A program made the position numbers and the translations under genes. Under the pieces are notes generated by a model that worked only from the letters and a program-made list of their open reading frames with translations, was not told where the DNA came from and did no database searches. A stretch of 64,000 bases of DNA from Chthoniobacteraceae bacterium (lineage in GTDB: Bacteria; Verrucomicrobiota; Verrucomicrobiia; Chthoniobacterales; Chthoniobacteraceae): assembly GCA_947449735.1 (NCBI GenBank), contig CANFTB010000003.1:95456-159455 (forward strand), read 5' to 3'. Positions 52,835 through 60,675 of this stretch are shown piece after piece. Each line of letters starts with the position of its first letter. Position 1 is the stretch's first letter.

Positions 52835-53161
52835 TCAACAGCACTTGCGCCCCGCAGCGCGCAAGGCAGAGGGAACCGGACACACCTGGTCCACGCACTT
52901 TAAAAACTCCCCGAAACAGTCGCACGCGAGCGTGTAAAACACATTTAATCCCCGCTTCTCCGATGCCAGGACGCCCGCGGCGCGCAGAATGGAGAGATGC
53001 TTTGAAACCGTGGAAACATCATCCCCGACAAGGTCGCGAATTTCCTGCACGCACAGCTCGCCGTCCATCAGCGCCTCAGTAATCAGCAGCCGGGACGGAT
53101 GCCCGAGCGCCTTGAGCACGGCAACCCTCTTTGCGGAAACTGGATCGAGTCTGGCTGGCAT
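52835..53161 (-). CDS. arsR: ArsR-family metalloregulator
   Basis: 108-residue winged-helix repressor. The HTH region covers AKRVAVLKALGHPSRLLITE, LCVQEIRDLVGDDVSTVSKH and LRAAGVLASEKRGLNVFY. Cysteines lie at LCVQ (about 37), ACDCFGEFLKC (80s) and at the C-terminus (CPVP, RKCC), a pattern suited to As(III) or Sb(III) sensing, different from the classic ELCVCDL box (here ELCVQEI, so the second Cys of CxC is absent). Arsenite binding would release DNA and induce the operon. It lies between the aquaporin gene (27 bp upstream) and the DUF6428 gene. Confidence 0.92.
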   Translation of the reverse strand: MPARLDPVSAKRVAVLKALGHPSRLLITEALMDGELCVQEIRDLVGDDVSTVSKHLSILRAAGVLASEKRGLNVFYTLACDCFGEFLKCVDQVCPVPSALRAAGRKCC

Positions 53162-53188
53162 ACGTTTGGTTTCCAGTGATTTAAGGAA

Positions 53189-53851
53189 TCAAGCTCCGCC
53201 CTCTTCGGAACTTCCAAGAGCCTTGTGCACCAACACCCCCGCCGCCGCGCCCGCAAACTGCGCCGCCACAAACGCCAGCACGCAATCCGGCGCGATCCCC
53301 GCAAAGGTGTTTGAAAACATTCTTCCGAACGCCGCCGCCGGATTCGCAAACGACGTCGAGGCGGTGAACCAGTAGGCCGCCCCAATATAAGCGGACACCA
53401 GTCCCGCCGCGCGCCCGGCCGGCGCCCGGAGAATCACCAGCAAAAGCCCCCCTGTGGCAACGGCCTCCGCCACCCATTGACCCCATCCCGTCCGCGCCTT
53501 CTCAGACCACTGCATCACAGGCAGCTCGAACATCACATGCGAGAGCCAAGCGCCGCACACGCCCCCAAAGAGCTGCGCCAACACATACGGCAGTAGCAGC
53601 TTCCACGCGAGCCCGCCCCGGAACGCCATCACAAACGAAACGGCCGGATTAAAATGCGCCCCGCTCACCGGCCCGAACGTGTTTATCAGAAAGTACAACC
53701 CCCAGACCGTGGCGAGAGTGTTGCCAAGAAGCGCCACCGCAACGTTGCCCCCGGAATGCCGCTCCGCCATCACTCCAGAGCCAATCACAACGGTCAACAG
53801 CAGGGCGGTGCCGAGCCATTCGGAAAATACTTTCTGGAAACTGCGGGACAT
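53189..53851 (-). CDS. aqpS: Aquaporin/MIP-family channel, arsenite-efflux type
   Basis: 220-residue major intrinsic protein with six membrane helices and two half-helix motifs: SGAHFNPAVSFVMAF and STSFANPAAAFGR. The second NPA normally reads NPAR; here it is NPAAA, a change at the position that lines the selectivity region, seen also in the AqpS-type proteins of ars operons. In such clusters the channel replaces the ArsB pump and lets arsenite leave the cell down its gradient. It heads the operon aquaporin-arsR-DUF6428-arsC. The short C-terminus (GSSEEGGA) is acidic. Confidence 0.9.
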   Translation of the reverse strand: MSRSFQKVFSEWLGTALLLTVVIGSGVMAERHSGGNVAVALLGNTLATVWGLYFLINTFGPVSGAHFNPAVSFVMAFRGGLAWKLLLPYVLAQLFGGVCGAWLSHVMFELPVMQWSEKARTGWGQWVAEAVATGGLLLVILRAPAGRAAGLVSAYIGAAYWFTASTSFANPAAAFGRMFSNTFAGIAPDCVLAFVAAQFAGAAAGVLVHKALGSSEEGGA

Positions 53852-53903
53852 GGGTGGATTTGAAAAGAAGCGGACGCCGACGCCTCCGGGACGCCGCCAT
53901 TTA

Positions 53904-53929
53904 CTTGGTTACTTGGCAAAACAACCAAG
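53904..53929. promoter_or_regulatory. Inverted repeat upstream of the arsenic operon, candidate ArsR site
   Basis: CTTGGTT at 53904-53910 and AACCAAG at 53923-53929 form a perfect 7-bp inverted repeat, 12 nt apart, about 55 bp before the aquaporin start. On the minus strand TTGGTT and TAAATG sit around it at near-promoter spacing (19 nt), so a bound repressor would cover the promoter. Inference from position. Confidence 0.45.
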
Positions 53930-54012
53930 CAGAGGAGAGCCGCTGTGTCAACCGCCGCCCGTTCTCGCGGCCACGCGCCCCGCACTCCACACACCATCCC
54001 TCAACGCAGGAG

Positions 54013-54041
54013 TTGCTTGTTTTCGAAGCGTTCGCTTCCAT
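54013..54041 (+). promoter_or_regulatory. Weak promoter candidate for the HEAT-sulfatase gene
   Basis: TTGCTT at 54013-54018, a 17-nt spacer, TTCCAT at 54036-54041, and the ATG 6 nt later at 54048. The -10 match is poor; listed for its repeated spacing. Confidence 0.3.
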
Positions 54042-54047
54042 CTCTAA

Positions 54048-55970
54048 ATGAACCGTTCCACCCCCGGAATCATCGCGGCCTTAGCCTGCCTGTGGATCGC
54101 TGCCACCGCCGACGCAGCTGCACCCGCGCAGCCGGACAAGCCCGCACGCCCCAACATCCTCTGGCTGGTCAGCGAGGACAACGGCCGCTTCCTCGGCTGC
54201 TACGGCGACGCGCAGGCGCACACGCCCACCATCGACAAACTCTCGCGGGACGGCATCACCTACGAACGCTGCTTTGCCCAGCCCGTCTGCGCGCCCTCGC
54301 GCTTCGCACTGATCTCCGGCGTCTTTGCAGTCTCCTGCGGGCCCGCCGAACACATGCGCGCCTCCGGCAAAATCCCCGCAGCCATGAAGGGCTTTCCCTC
54401 CTACCTCCGCGAGGCCGGCTACTACGCAACCAACAACGCCAAGACGGACTACAACTCGCCCATCGATCCCTCCAGCACCTGGGACCAAAGCAACCGCAAT
54501 GCTCACTACCGCAACCGCAAAGACCCCTCGCAACCCTTCTTCACGGTGTTCAACCACGAGGTTACCCACGAAAGCTGCCTCTTCCCCGACAAGGGCCCCG
54601 CGCTGAGCATCCCTCCGACCGATCCCGCAAAGGTCCGCATTCCTCCCTACCAACCGGACACCCCGGAGATCCGCGCAGACTGGGCACGCTATTACGACTG
54701 CCTCGGCGCGCTGGATGACCAGATCGCCCGCAAACTAAAGGACCTCGAAGCGGACGGCCTCGCCGAGGACACCATCATTTTTTATTACAGCGACAACGGC
54801 GGCGTGCTTCCCCGCAGCAAGCGCTTCCTCCAAGAGAGCGGCACCCACGTTCCTTTGATCGTCTACTACCCGCCGAAGTGGCGCCACCTGGCTCCCGCAG
54901 CCCCGGGCTCCCGCATCTCCGATCCCGTAAGCTTCGTCGACTTCGGACCCACGGTGCTTTCCCTCGCCGGAGTCAAGGCGCCGGAGATCATGCAGGGCCG
55001 CGCCTTTGCCGGCGGCGCAAAAGCGGCCCCGAACGAGTTTGTCTTCTGCACCCGCGACCGCATGGACGAGCGCTACGACATGATCCGCTCCGCGATGGAC
55101 CGCCGCTGGTTGTACATCCGCAACTACCGTCCAGACAGGCCCTACGTCCAGCCGCTGGCCTACATGTTCCAGGCGAGGGGGTACCAAAGCTGGGCGAAAG
55201 TCGCACAGGAGGGAAAACTCACCAAGGCGACGGCGATGTTCTGGGGCGAGAAACCTGCCGAGGAGCTCTACGACATGGACGCCGACCCGGACAACATCGT
55301 GAACCTTGCCGACGACGCCCATCAGGCAACCCTCGAGCGCATGCGCGCCGCACTTCGCAAACACACGCTTGAAATCGTGGACAACGGATTCGTTCCCGAA
55401 GGCTCCCCACTCGAGGGCTACGACGCGTCGCGCGCTCCGGGCGCGCTTCCGCTGGAGCGTGTCGTTGCACTCGCGGACCTTGCCTCGACTCGAAAGTCCG
55501 AGAATCTCGCGTCTTTCATCGCTGCTCTCGACGACCCAAACGAGGCCGTGCGCTGGTGGGGGGCGCAAGGCTGCAGCATGCTCAGAGAGAAGGCCGCTCC
55601 AGCCGCGGAAGCACTCCTCAAGCATCTCGCAGACCCCTCCGGAGCGGTACGCGTTGCGGCGGCGGAAGCACTCGCGCGGATGAGCAAAGCCGATCAGGCC
55701 CTCCCAACCCTCGAAGCCGTCCTGACAGACCCGTCAAATTCCTGGTTCGCACTTCAGGCGGCGAATGTCATCGCGCATCTGGGTGAAGCAGCAAGCCCCT
55801 CCCTCCCTATGTTGAAGCGCACACTGCAGGATTTTGAAGCGGCGACAAAGGCGCCCGGAGCCGACAAATACGGCCCCCGCTATCCAAAAGACCTGCTCAA
55901 GCGCACCATCGAAGCCCTTGAGGGAGTTTCAAAGCCTCTGGCGTATCCCTTTCCCTCTCCAGCTCGCTGA
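54048..55970 (+). CDS. Sulfatase with C-terminal HEAT repeats
   Basis: 640-residue secreted sulfatase. Signal peptide about 1-24, then NILWLVSEDNGRFLGCYGD (the metal Asp44 and neighbours), the formylglycine motif CAPSR (81-85) in QPVCAPSRFALISG, and IFYYSDNGGVLPRSKRF for the second metal site. Cysteine at position 81 means the activation is by FGE-type oxidation. From about residue 470 the protein carries HEAT-type helical repeats (LADLASTRKSENLASFIAAL, LLKHLADPSGAVRVAAAEAL, LEAVLTDPSNSWFALQAANV), not part of the enzyme. They may bind partners or substrate. It is divergent from the arsenic operon. Confidence 0.9.
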   Translation: MNRSTPGIIAALACLWIAATADAAAPAQPDKPARPNILWLVSEDNGRFLGCYGDAQAHTPTIDKLSRDGITYERCFAQPVCAPSRFALISGVFAVSCGPAEHMRASGKIPAAMKGFPSYLREAGYYATNNAKTDYNSPIDPSSTWDQSNRNAHYRNRKDPSQPFFTVFNHEVTHESCLFPDKGPALSIPPTDPAKVRIPPYQPDTPEIRADWARYYDCLGALDDQIARKLKDLEADGLAEDTIIFYYSDNGGVLPRSKRFLQESGTHVPLIVYYPPKWRHLAPAAPGSRISDPVSFVDFGPTVLSLAGVKAPEIMQGRAFAGGAKAAPNEFVFCTRDRMDERYDMIRSAMDRRWLYIRNYRPDRPYVQPLAYMFQARGYQSWAKVAQEGKLTKATAMFWGEKPAEELYDMDADPDNIVNLADDAHQATLERMRAALRKHTLEIVDNGFVPEGSPLEGYDASRAPGALPLERVVALADLASTRKSENLASFIAALDDPNEAVRWWGAQGCSMLREKAAPAAEALLKHLADPSGAVRVAAAEALARMSKADQALPTLEAVLTDPSNSWFALQAANVIAHLGEAASPSLPMLKRTLQDFEAATKAPGADKYGPRYPKDLLKRTIEALEGVSKPLAYPFPSPAR

Positions 55971-56005
55971 AGGGCGCAAATCCCGACGCAACGGGCATCT
56001 TCCCT

Positions 56006-56083
56006 GGGAGCGCGGAGCCCCAGCTCCGCATTGAAGATCCAAACACCCAGTGCGCCCTGGCCGAGTTGGGGCTCAGCGCTTCC
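56006..56083. repeat. Imperfect inverted repeat between convergent genes
   Basis: Left arm GGGAGCGCGGAGCCCCAGCTC (first 20 bases from 56006) and right arm 56063-56083 (reverse complement GGAAGCGCTGAGCCCCAACTC) match at 17 of 21 positions. It sits in the 151-bp gap between the sulfatase and the convergent GH99-like gene and could end transcription from both sides. Confidence 0.6.
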
Positions 56084-56121
56084 GGGAGACAGATATCCAA
56101 ACCTTTAGCTGAATCGGGGTA

Positions 56122-57369
56122 CTACTTCGGGTCTCGCGTCGGAAGCTCTTCGCTCACGGGCGCCTCGCCACGAAGCATCCGCCCGGCCTCCTTGCACAGC
56201 CAAAGATAGTGGTCGCTTGGAGCATCCGAAAGGTCGACGAACGGGCTCGCCCCCGCCGGCCTTTGCCCGCCGCACTTCATGACCGCCGTGCCCTCATCGA
56301 TCTCGTCAAACATCGCCACATAAAGCGCGCGGGCCCCGGCTTTTTTCGCCTCCACCGCCTGTCTCCAGAACAGCCTGCCTCCAAGCCTCGGGATCTGGTC
56401 CAGAGGCGCCTCCTTGCCCTGAAGGGCTGAAAGGTTTCGCCAGCTGAACCCTGGAAAAATTACCGGCAGATACGCCTTCTTCACGGCGTCGCACCACTCC
56501 ACGTCCTTTTGCCAGACCTCCACAGCCAGCTTCGTGACATTTTCAGGCTTAGTACATCGCCCCACCGTCCAGGGACTCACCACATCCGCCTCCTTTATCA
56601 AACTGTGCACTTCGGCCTCCGCCCACGCGTCCCCCTTCAACTCCCGCCAATAACCCGGAACCCCCACCATCACTGCACAGCCCGTCGCCTTGATGCGGCC
56701 GATCAACGCCCTCCACTCTGCAAACGCCGGAGCCCTGTCCCGAAACCCGAGCCCCCACAGCGCCACCAAAGGCCGTCCCTCATGCTCCTGCACACAGGAA
56801 TGTTTGAGCTGCCCCGCCGCCACCAGCAACTCCCAGTCCACCGCGATCAATTCGAATTTCTCAGGCGCCAGTCCCGAAAGGTCGTACATGACCGTCAAAG
56901 AACGCCCCTCCGCACTTGCAGACTCCGTGCAGTTCTTGAGAACCGCATTGAGCGACGGCACATGCGAGGAGAGCGTCAGCATCGTTCCAAAGCGCTGCAC
57001 AAACGCTCCGTCGATCCCGTACTCGCGCATCCAGCGAAAATGCCGCCGCACCGTCAGCGGATTCACGCTGCTGAAAAGCTCGGCAGGGCGCCCGTCGGCA
57101 AATTGAAAGGGAGCTGGATACTTCTCCCCGGGGCTGAATTCAGCCAGGTCGGGCCAGAGGTCAAAAGCGCAATGCCCCGGCGCGAACTTCTTTCCGGGAC
57201 CGTAGTGCACCCAACCCAAACCGCTACCGTCACCCTCCGCGCGAAACCAGCCCTGATAGCCGCAAAAAACGCTGCCGTTGAGCGTGGTATGCGCGCTCTC
57301 GGCTTGGACGCCCGTGCTGCAAGCGGTGGCAATCCACACCAGCACAATCCAAATCTTTAGTCTCAACAT
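56122..57369 (-). CDS. Secreted GH99/GH71-like glycoside hydrolase candidate
   Basis: 415-residue exported protein from the ATG at 57369, with a hydrophobic signal (LRLKIWIVLVWIATA). It begins with CGYQGWFRAEGDG, then GWVHYG, GIDGAFVQRFG, TVMYDLSG, VALWGLGFRDR and ends with YVAMFDEIDEGTAVMKC, a set seen in xylosidase/arabinosidase-annotated proteins of the GH71/GH99 fold (endo-alpha-mannosidase or glucanase barrel). An acidic residue in MFDEIDEG is the likely catalytic region. The GTG three codons upstream coincides with the predicted transcription start, so MKGML is a possible N-terminus. Convergent with a sulfatase and divergent from another, which fits a glycan-utilisation setting. Confidence 0.75.
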   Translation of the reverse strand: MLRLKIWIVLVWIATACSTGVQAESAHTTLNGSVFCGYQGWFRAEGDGSGLGWVHYGPGKKFAPGHCAFDLWPDLAEFSPGEKYPAPFQFADGRPAELFSSVNPLTVRRHFRWMREYGIDGAFVQRFGTMLTLSSHVPSLNAVLKNCTESASAEGRSLTVMYDLSGLAPEKFELIAVDWELLVAAGQLKHSCVQEHEGRPLVALWGLGFRDRAPAFAEWRALIGRIKATGCAVMVGVPGYWRELKGDAWAEAEVHSLIKEADVVSPWTVGRCTKPENVTKLAVEVWQKDVEWCDAVKKAYLPVIFPGFSWRNLSALQGKEAPLDQIPRLGGRLFWRQAVEAKKAGARALYVAMFDEIDEGTAVMKCGGQRPAGASPFVDLSDAPSDHYLWLCKEAGRMLRGEAPVSEELPTRDPK

Positions 57370-57384
57370 CCCTTTCACCCACCC

Positions 57385-57413
57385 ATTATACAACACCCAC
57401 CCGCCACCAGCAA
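57385..57413 (-). promoter_or_regulatory. Promoter of the GH99-like gene
   Basis: Minus strand: TTGCTG at 57413-57408, a 17-nt spacer and a perfect TATAAT at 57390-57385. Transcription should start at about 57378, which is an in-frame GTG (GTG AAA GGG ATG); the ATG at 57369 is 9 nt further. Either a leaderless GTG start or a 9-nt leader follows. Confidence 0.65.
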
Positions 57414-57606
57414 CGGTGCAAGACCGACCCCCACGCCTCTTCAAGAACTTTATACGCTTCCCAAAAAGCCAGCCCTCCTCCCTAAAACGGCAACACCTCC
57501 TTTCCCCGTTTCGACATTGTCCGTGCATTCACCGATTCCTATCTTTGAGCAACGTCCGTCCGCATGGAGCGGACCACTTCAACCCTCCAACGCTTCCCCA
57601 CCCCCA

Positions 57607-58953
57607 TTGAAAGCACGCCTCTTGCTCCCCCTTCTCCTGTGCCTCGGCAAGCTGTGTTCAGCGGGAGGCGTCGCTGCTCCGCCAAATATCGTCGTCATCC
57701 TCGCCGACGACCTCGGGCGCGCCGACTACTCCGCGTTCGGCACCCCGGATCTGCGGACACCCCACATCGACCGGCTCTTTTCCGAAGGCCTAACCTTTCA
57801 AAACTTCCGCGCGAACTCGTGCGTCTGTTCGCCCACCCGCGCAGCCCTTCTCACCGGCTGCCACCCCGACCGCGTGGGTGTTCCGGGCGTGATCCGCGAA
57901 GAATCGCCCGACAACTCCTGGGGATATTTCACTCCTTTCGCCCCTACCCTGCCAGAGGTGCTCAAAGCCGCCGGCTACCATACCGCTATCATCGGAAAAT
58001 GGCACCTTGGCATCACCTCCCCGAACGTCCCCAACGAACGCGGCTTCGACACGTTTCATGGCTTCCTCGGCGACATGATGGACGACTACTGGACGCATTT
58101 ACGCAACGGTCAGAACTTCATGCGGCGGAACTCGGAGGTCGTTGATCCAAAAGGCCACGCCACAGACCTCTTCACGGACTGGGCGTGCGAGTACATTCAA
58201 GAACGCTCCCAGGCCAAGGCGCCCTTCTTTTTGTACCTCGCCTACAACGCACCCCACGATCCGGTTCAACCCCCAGCGGAATGGCTGGATATCGTCCGGA
58301 AGCGGCAACCCGGGATTCCGGAGAAGCGCGCCGCGCTGGTGGCACTCATCGAACACATGGATTCGGGGATCGGCAAGGTGATGGAAGCCCTCAAACGATC
58401 GGACCAGGACCAGAACACTCTCGTCGTCTTCACCTCCGACAACGGCGGGCTCCTTTCCTCCGGCGCAAACAACGGGCCGTGGCGGAGCGGCAAGACCCAC
58501 ATGTATGAAGGCGGCCTGCGGGTACCCTGCGCCGCGCGCTGGCCCGGACACATTCCCACGAGAAGCCGGACTTTACGGAACGTCCTCACCATGGATTTGT
58601 ACCCCACCCTTTGCGAGGCAGCCGGCGCCCGTATTCCGGAGGGTATCGACGCAACCACCTGCCTCCCCGCGCTTCTTGGAAAGCCACAGGTCGAGATGCC
58701 GCGGGGCCAGTATTTTGTACGGAGAGAGGGCGGGCCTATGTACGGCGGAAAGACCATCGAGGCGCTGATCTCCGGCGACTGGAAGCTCGTCCAAGACAGC
58801 CCGTTTGCTCCGCTCGAGCTGTACAACCTCGCTCAGGATCCTGCGGAGCAGAACGAACTCTCCCGCAAGGAGCCCAAGGCCTTCAAAGAGCTCTCGGCCG
58901 AACTCAGACGCCAAGTCCAACGCGGCGGCCAGTCGCCCTGGCAGGCGCGCTAA
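57607..58953 (+). CDS. Secreted sulfatase
   Basis: 448-residue sulfatase from a TTG at 57607, which gives the signal peptide KARLLLPLLLCLGKLCSAGG; the frame is open up to a TTG at 57517 and a GTG at 57523, so the start is uncertain. PNIVVILADDLGRADYSAFG provides the calcium Asp pair, CSPTR (74-78) is the formylglycine motif in CVCSPTRAALLTG, GKWHLG has the conserved Lys/His, and VVFTSDNGG is the second metal site. The C-terminal part (ELYNLAQDPAEQNELS) is the usual closing strand region. It resembles arylsulfatase A-like enzymes acting on sulfated glycans. Confidence 0.85.
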   Translation: MKARLLLPLLLCLGKLCSAGGVAAPPNIVVILADDLGRADYSAFGTPDLRTPHIDRLFSEGLTFQNFRANSCVCSPTRAALLTGCHPDRVGVPGVIREESPDNSWGYFTPFAPTLPEVLKAAGYHTAIIGKWHLGITSPNVPNERGFDTFHGFLGDMMDDYWTHLRNGQNFMRRNSEVVDPKGHATDLFTDWACEYIQERSQAKAPFFLYLAYNAPHDPVQPPAEWLDIVRKRQPGIPEKRAALVALIEHMDSGIGKVMEALKRSDQDQNTLVVFTSDNGGLLSSGANNGPWRSGKTHMYEGGLRVPCAARWPGHIPTRSRTLRNVLTMDLYPTLCEAAGARIPEGIDATTCLPALLGKPQVEMPRGQYFVRREGGPMYGGKTIEALISGDWKLVQDSPFAPLELYNLAQDPAEQNELSRKEPKAFKELSAELRRQVQRGGQSPWQAR

Positions 58954-58989
58954 GTTCCACGAGGTAAGCCGGCCGAGCTTCCACATTCC

Positions 58990-60522
58990 TCATCCGCCGC
59001 CCTGCGCCAGATGCCGTCGCTGCCTCTTGGCCACCGCCGCGCCACCGCCCGTGTCGGCAACCGTTCTGGCGCCAGGCGCCGGTTCGAAAAATGCCAGCTT
59101 CTCCCGCTTCACCCCGCCCCTGAACCAGTCGCTCGACAAGACCTCCTCCATCCCCTCAATGCCGCGCACCCCGCTCAAGTACCGGTACAAATACTCCGCC
59201 AGCGTGAGCAGCGCGATGGAATGCGTCCGCCCCAGCTCCACTCCCATCCAGTCGCTGAACCGCAGGAAGGCGTCAAACGCGGAGGCTTCGTCCTTCCAAA
59301 CCCAGGGCAGCGTCTCTGTGAAACGACCGCTGTTTGCCAGCAGGTCCCAAAACCTCGCAAACCGCCGCAACCGCTGCAGCGTCTCAAAATCGAGCAGCTT
59401 GTTCCGCAGGATCTCGTAGGGCGGGTTCGGACTGTAAACCATCTCCCACTCGCGGTCGTGGCGGATCAAGGGTGTCCCGCGCAGGCGTTTCAAAATGCCG
59501 ATCTGAATTTCCTGCGGCCCCATCGCAAGCAGCCGGTCAAACCCCTTCCCGAAGCTTTCCAGCGACTCGCCCGGCAGTCCCGCAATCAAATCGGCATGGA
59601 TGTGCACGCCCGTGTGCTCCCGCAAATAGCGCAGGTTGTATCCGAGCTTTTCGTAGTTCTGCCTGCGGCTGATGTTCTTCGCCGTCGCTTCGTCAAACGT
59701 CTGGATCCCCACCTCAAGCTGCACGCCGCCCGCGGGAAACCGTGAAAGCAGCTCCAAAAGCGCCTCCGGCATCCGGTCGGGCACCATCTCGAAATGCACA
59801 AACATGCCCTCCTCCCAACGGTCCAGGAAGAACTGCAAAATCGCCCGGCTGGTCTTGATGTTCAGATTAAAGGTCCGGTCCACAAACTTGAACACCCGCG
59901 CGCCCCGCTGATAAAGGCCGTCCAGGGCTCCCAAGAAACGCTCGAGGTCGAAGGCCCGCACCGGCACGTCCAGCGAGGAAAGGCAGAACTCGCACGTGAA
60001 CGGACACCCCCTCGAGGCCTCCACGTACAACACCCGGTTCGCTAGGTCCTCGCCGTTGTACAACTCGTACGGAAGCGCCACCGTATCGAGCGCCGGAAGC
60101 TCCGCGTGGATCACCTTTGGTAGCTCGGCATCACCCCCGAGAATCTGCCGGCACACCTCCGCGAATTTGAGATCCGCCTCGCCGGTGATCACATGGTCCG
60201 CCCACTCCACCATGGGCTGCAGAGCCGTCTCGTGGCTGACCTCCGGCCCCCCCAGAATCACACGCAGCCCGGGACGCACCCTCTTCAAGATCGCCACGAC
60301 CTCCTCGGTTTGCACGGCGTTCCAGATGTAGACGCCCAGCCCCACAATCTTCGGCTCCTGCGCCAGAATCTCCGACGCCACTTCCAAGGGACGCTGCTTG
60401 ATTTCAAACTCCAGAATCCGCGCGCGCTCCTGCAACTCGCCCAGATTCGCGTACAAATAGCGCAACCCCACCGCGGCATGAATGTAACGGGCGTTGATGG
60501 TCGCTAAAATGATGTCAGCCAT
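58990..60522 (-). CDS. B12-binding radical SAM protein (DUF4080-type)
   Basis: 510-residue protein. Residues 1-140 form a cobalamin-binding-like Rossmann domain (ARYIHAAVGLRYLYANL, VGLGVYIWN, VILGGPEVSHE). The radical SAM core follows with CPFTCEFC (Cys173, Cys177, Cys180) in EASRGCPFTCEFCLSS and with GVQLEVGIQTFDE and LIAGLPGES. The C-terminal DUF4080-like part (NKLLDFETLQRLRRFARFWD) completes it. It probably methylates or rearranges a carbon centre using B12 and SAM; no substrate is known. The ATG at 60522 follows the family start (MADIILATIN). No evident partner gene lies next to it, only sulfatases. Confidence 0.88.
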   Translation of the reverse strand: MADIILATINARYIHAAVGLRYLYANLGELQERARILEFEIKQRPLEVASEILAQEPKIVGLGVYIWNAVQTEEVVAILKRVRPGLRVILGGPEVSHETALQPMVEWADHVITGEADLKFAEVCRQILGGDAELPKVIHAELPALDTVALPYELYNGEDLANRVLYVEASRGCPFTCEFCLSSLDVPVRAFDLERFLGALDGLYQRGARVFKFVDRTFNLNIKTSRAILQFFLDRWEEGMFVHFEMVPDRMPEALLELLSRFPAGGVQLEVGIQTFDEATAKNISRRQNYEKLGYNLRYLREHTGVHIHADLIAGLPGESLESFGKGFDRLLAMGPQEIQIGILKRLRGTPLIRHDREWEMVYSPNPPYEILRNKLLDFETLQRLRRFARFWDLLANSGRFTETLPWVWKDEASAFDAFLRFSDWMGVELGRTHSIALLTLAEYLYRYLSGVRGIEGMEEVLSSDWFRGGVKREKLAFFEPAPGARTVADTGGGAAVAKRQRRHLAQGGG

Positions 60523-60675
60523 GGGGTGCGCCCGCATGGCGGGAAACCCGTTTTACATCGAACACGCCTTAGTGTCGCGCCGAAGAGCGTCTTTTTTTGA
60601 CTGGTCGCACCCCCGTACACCGCCCTCGCACACACACCGCGGCACCCAATGGCGCTGCAAATCCGCTTCTGCCCG

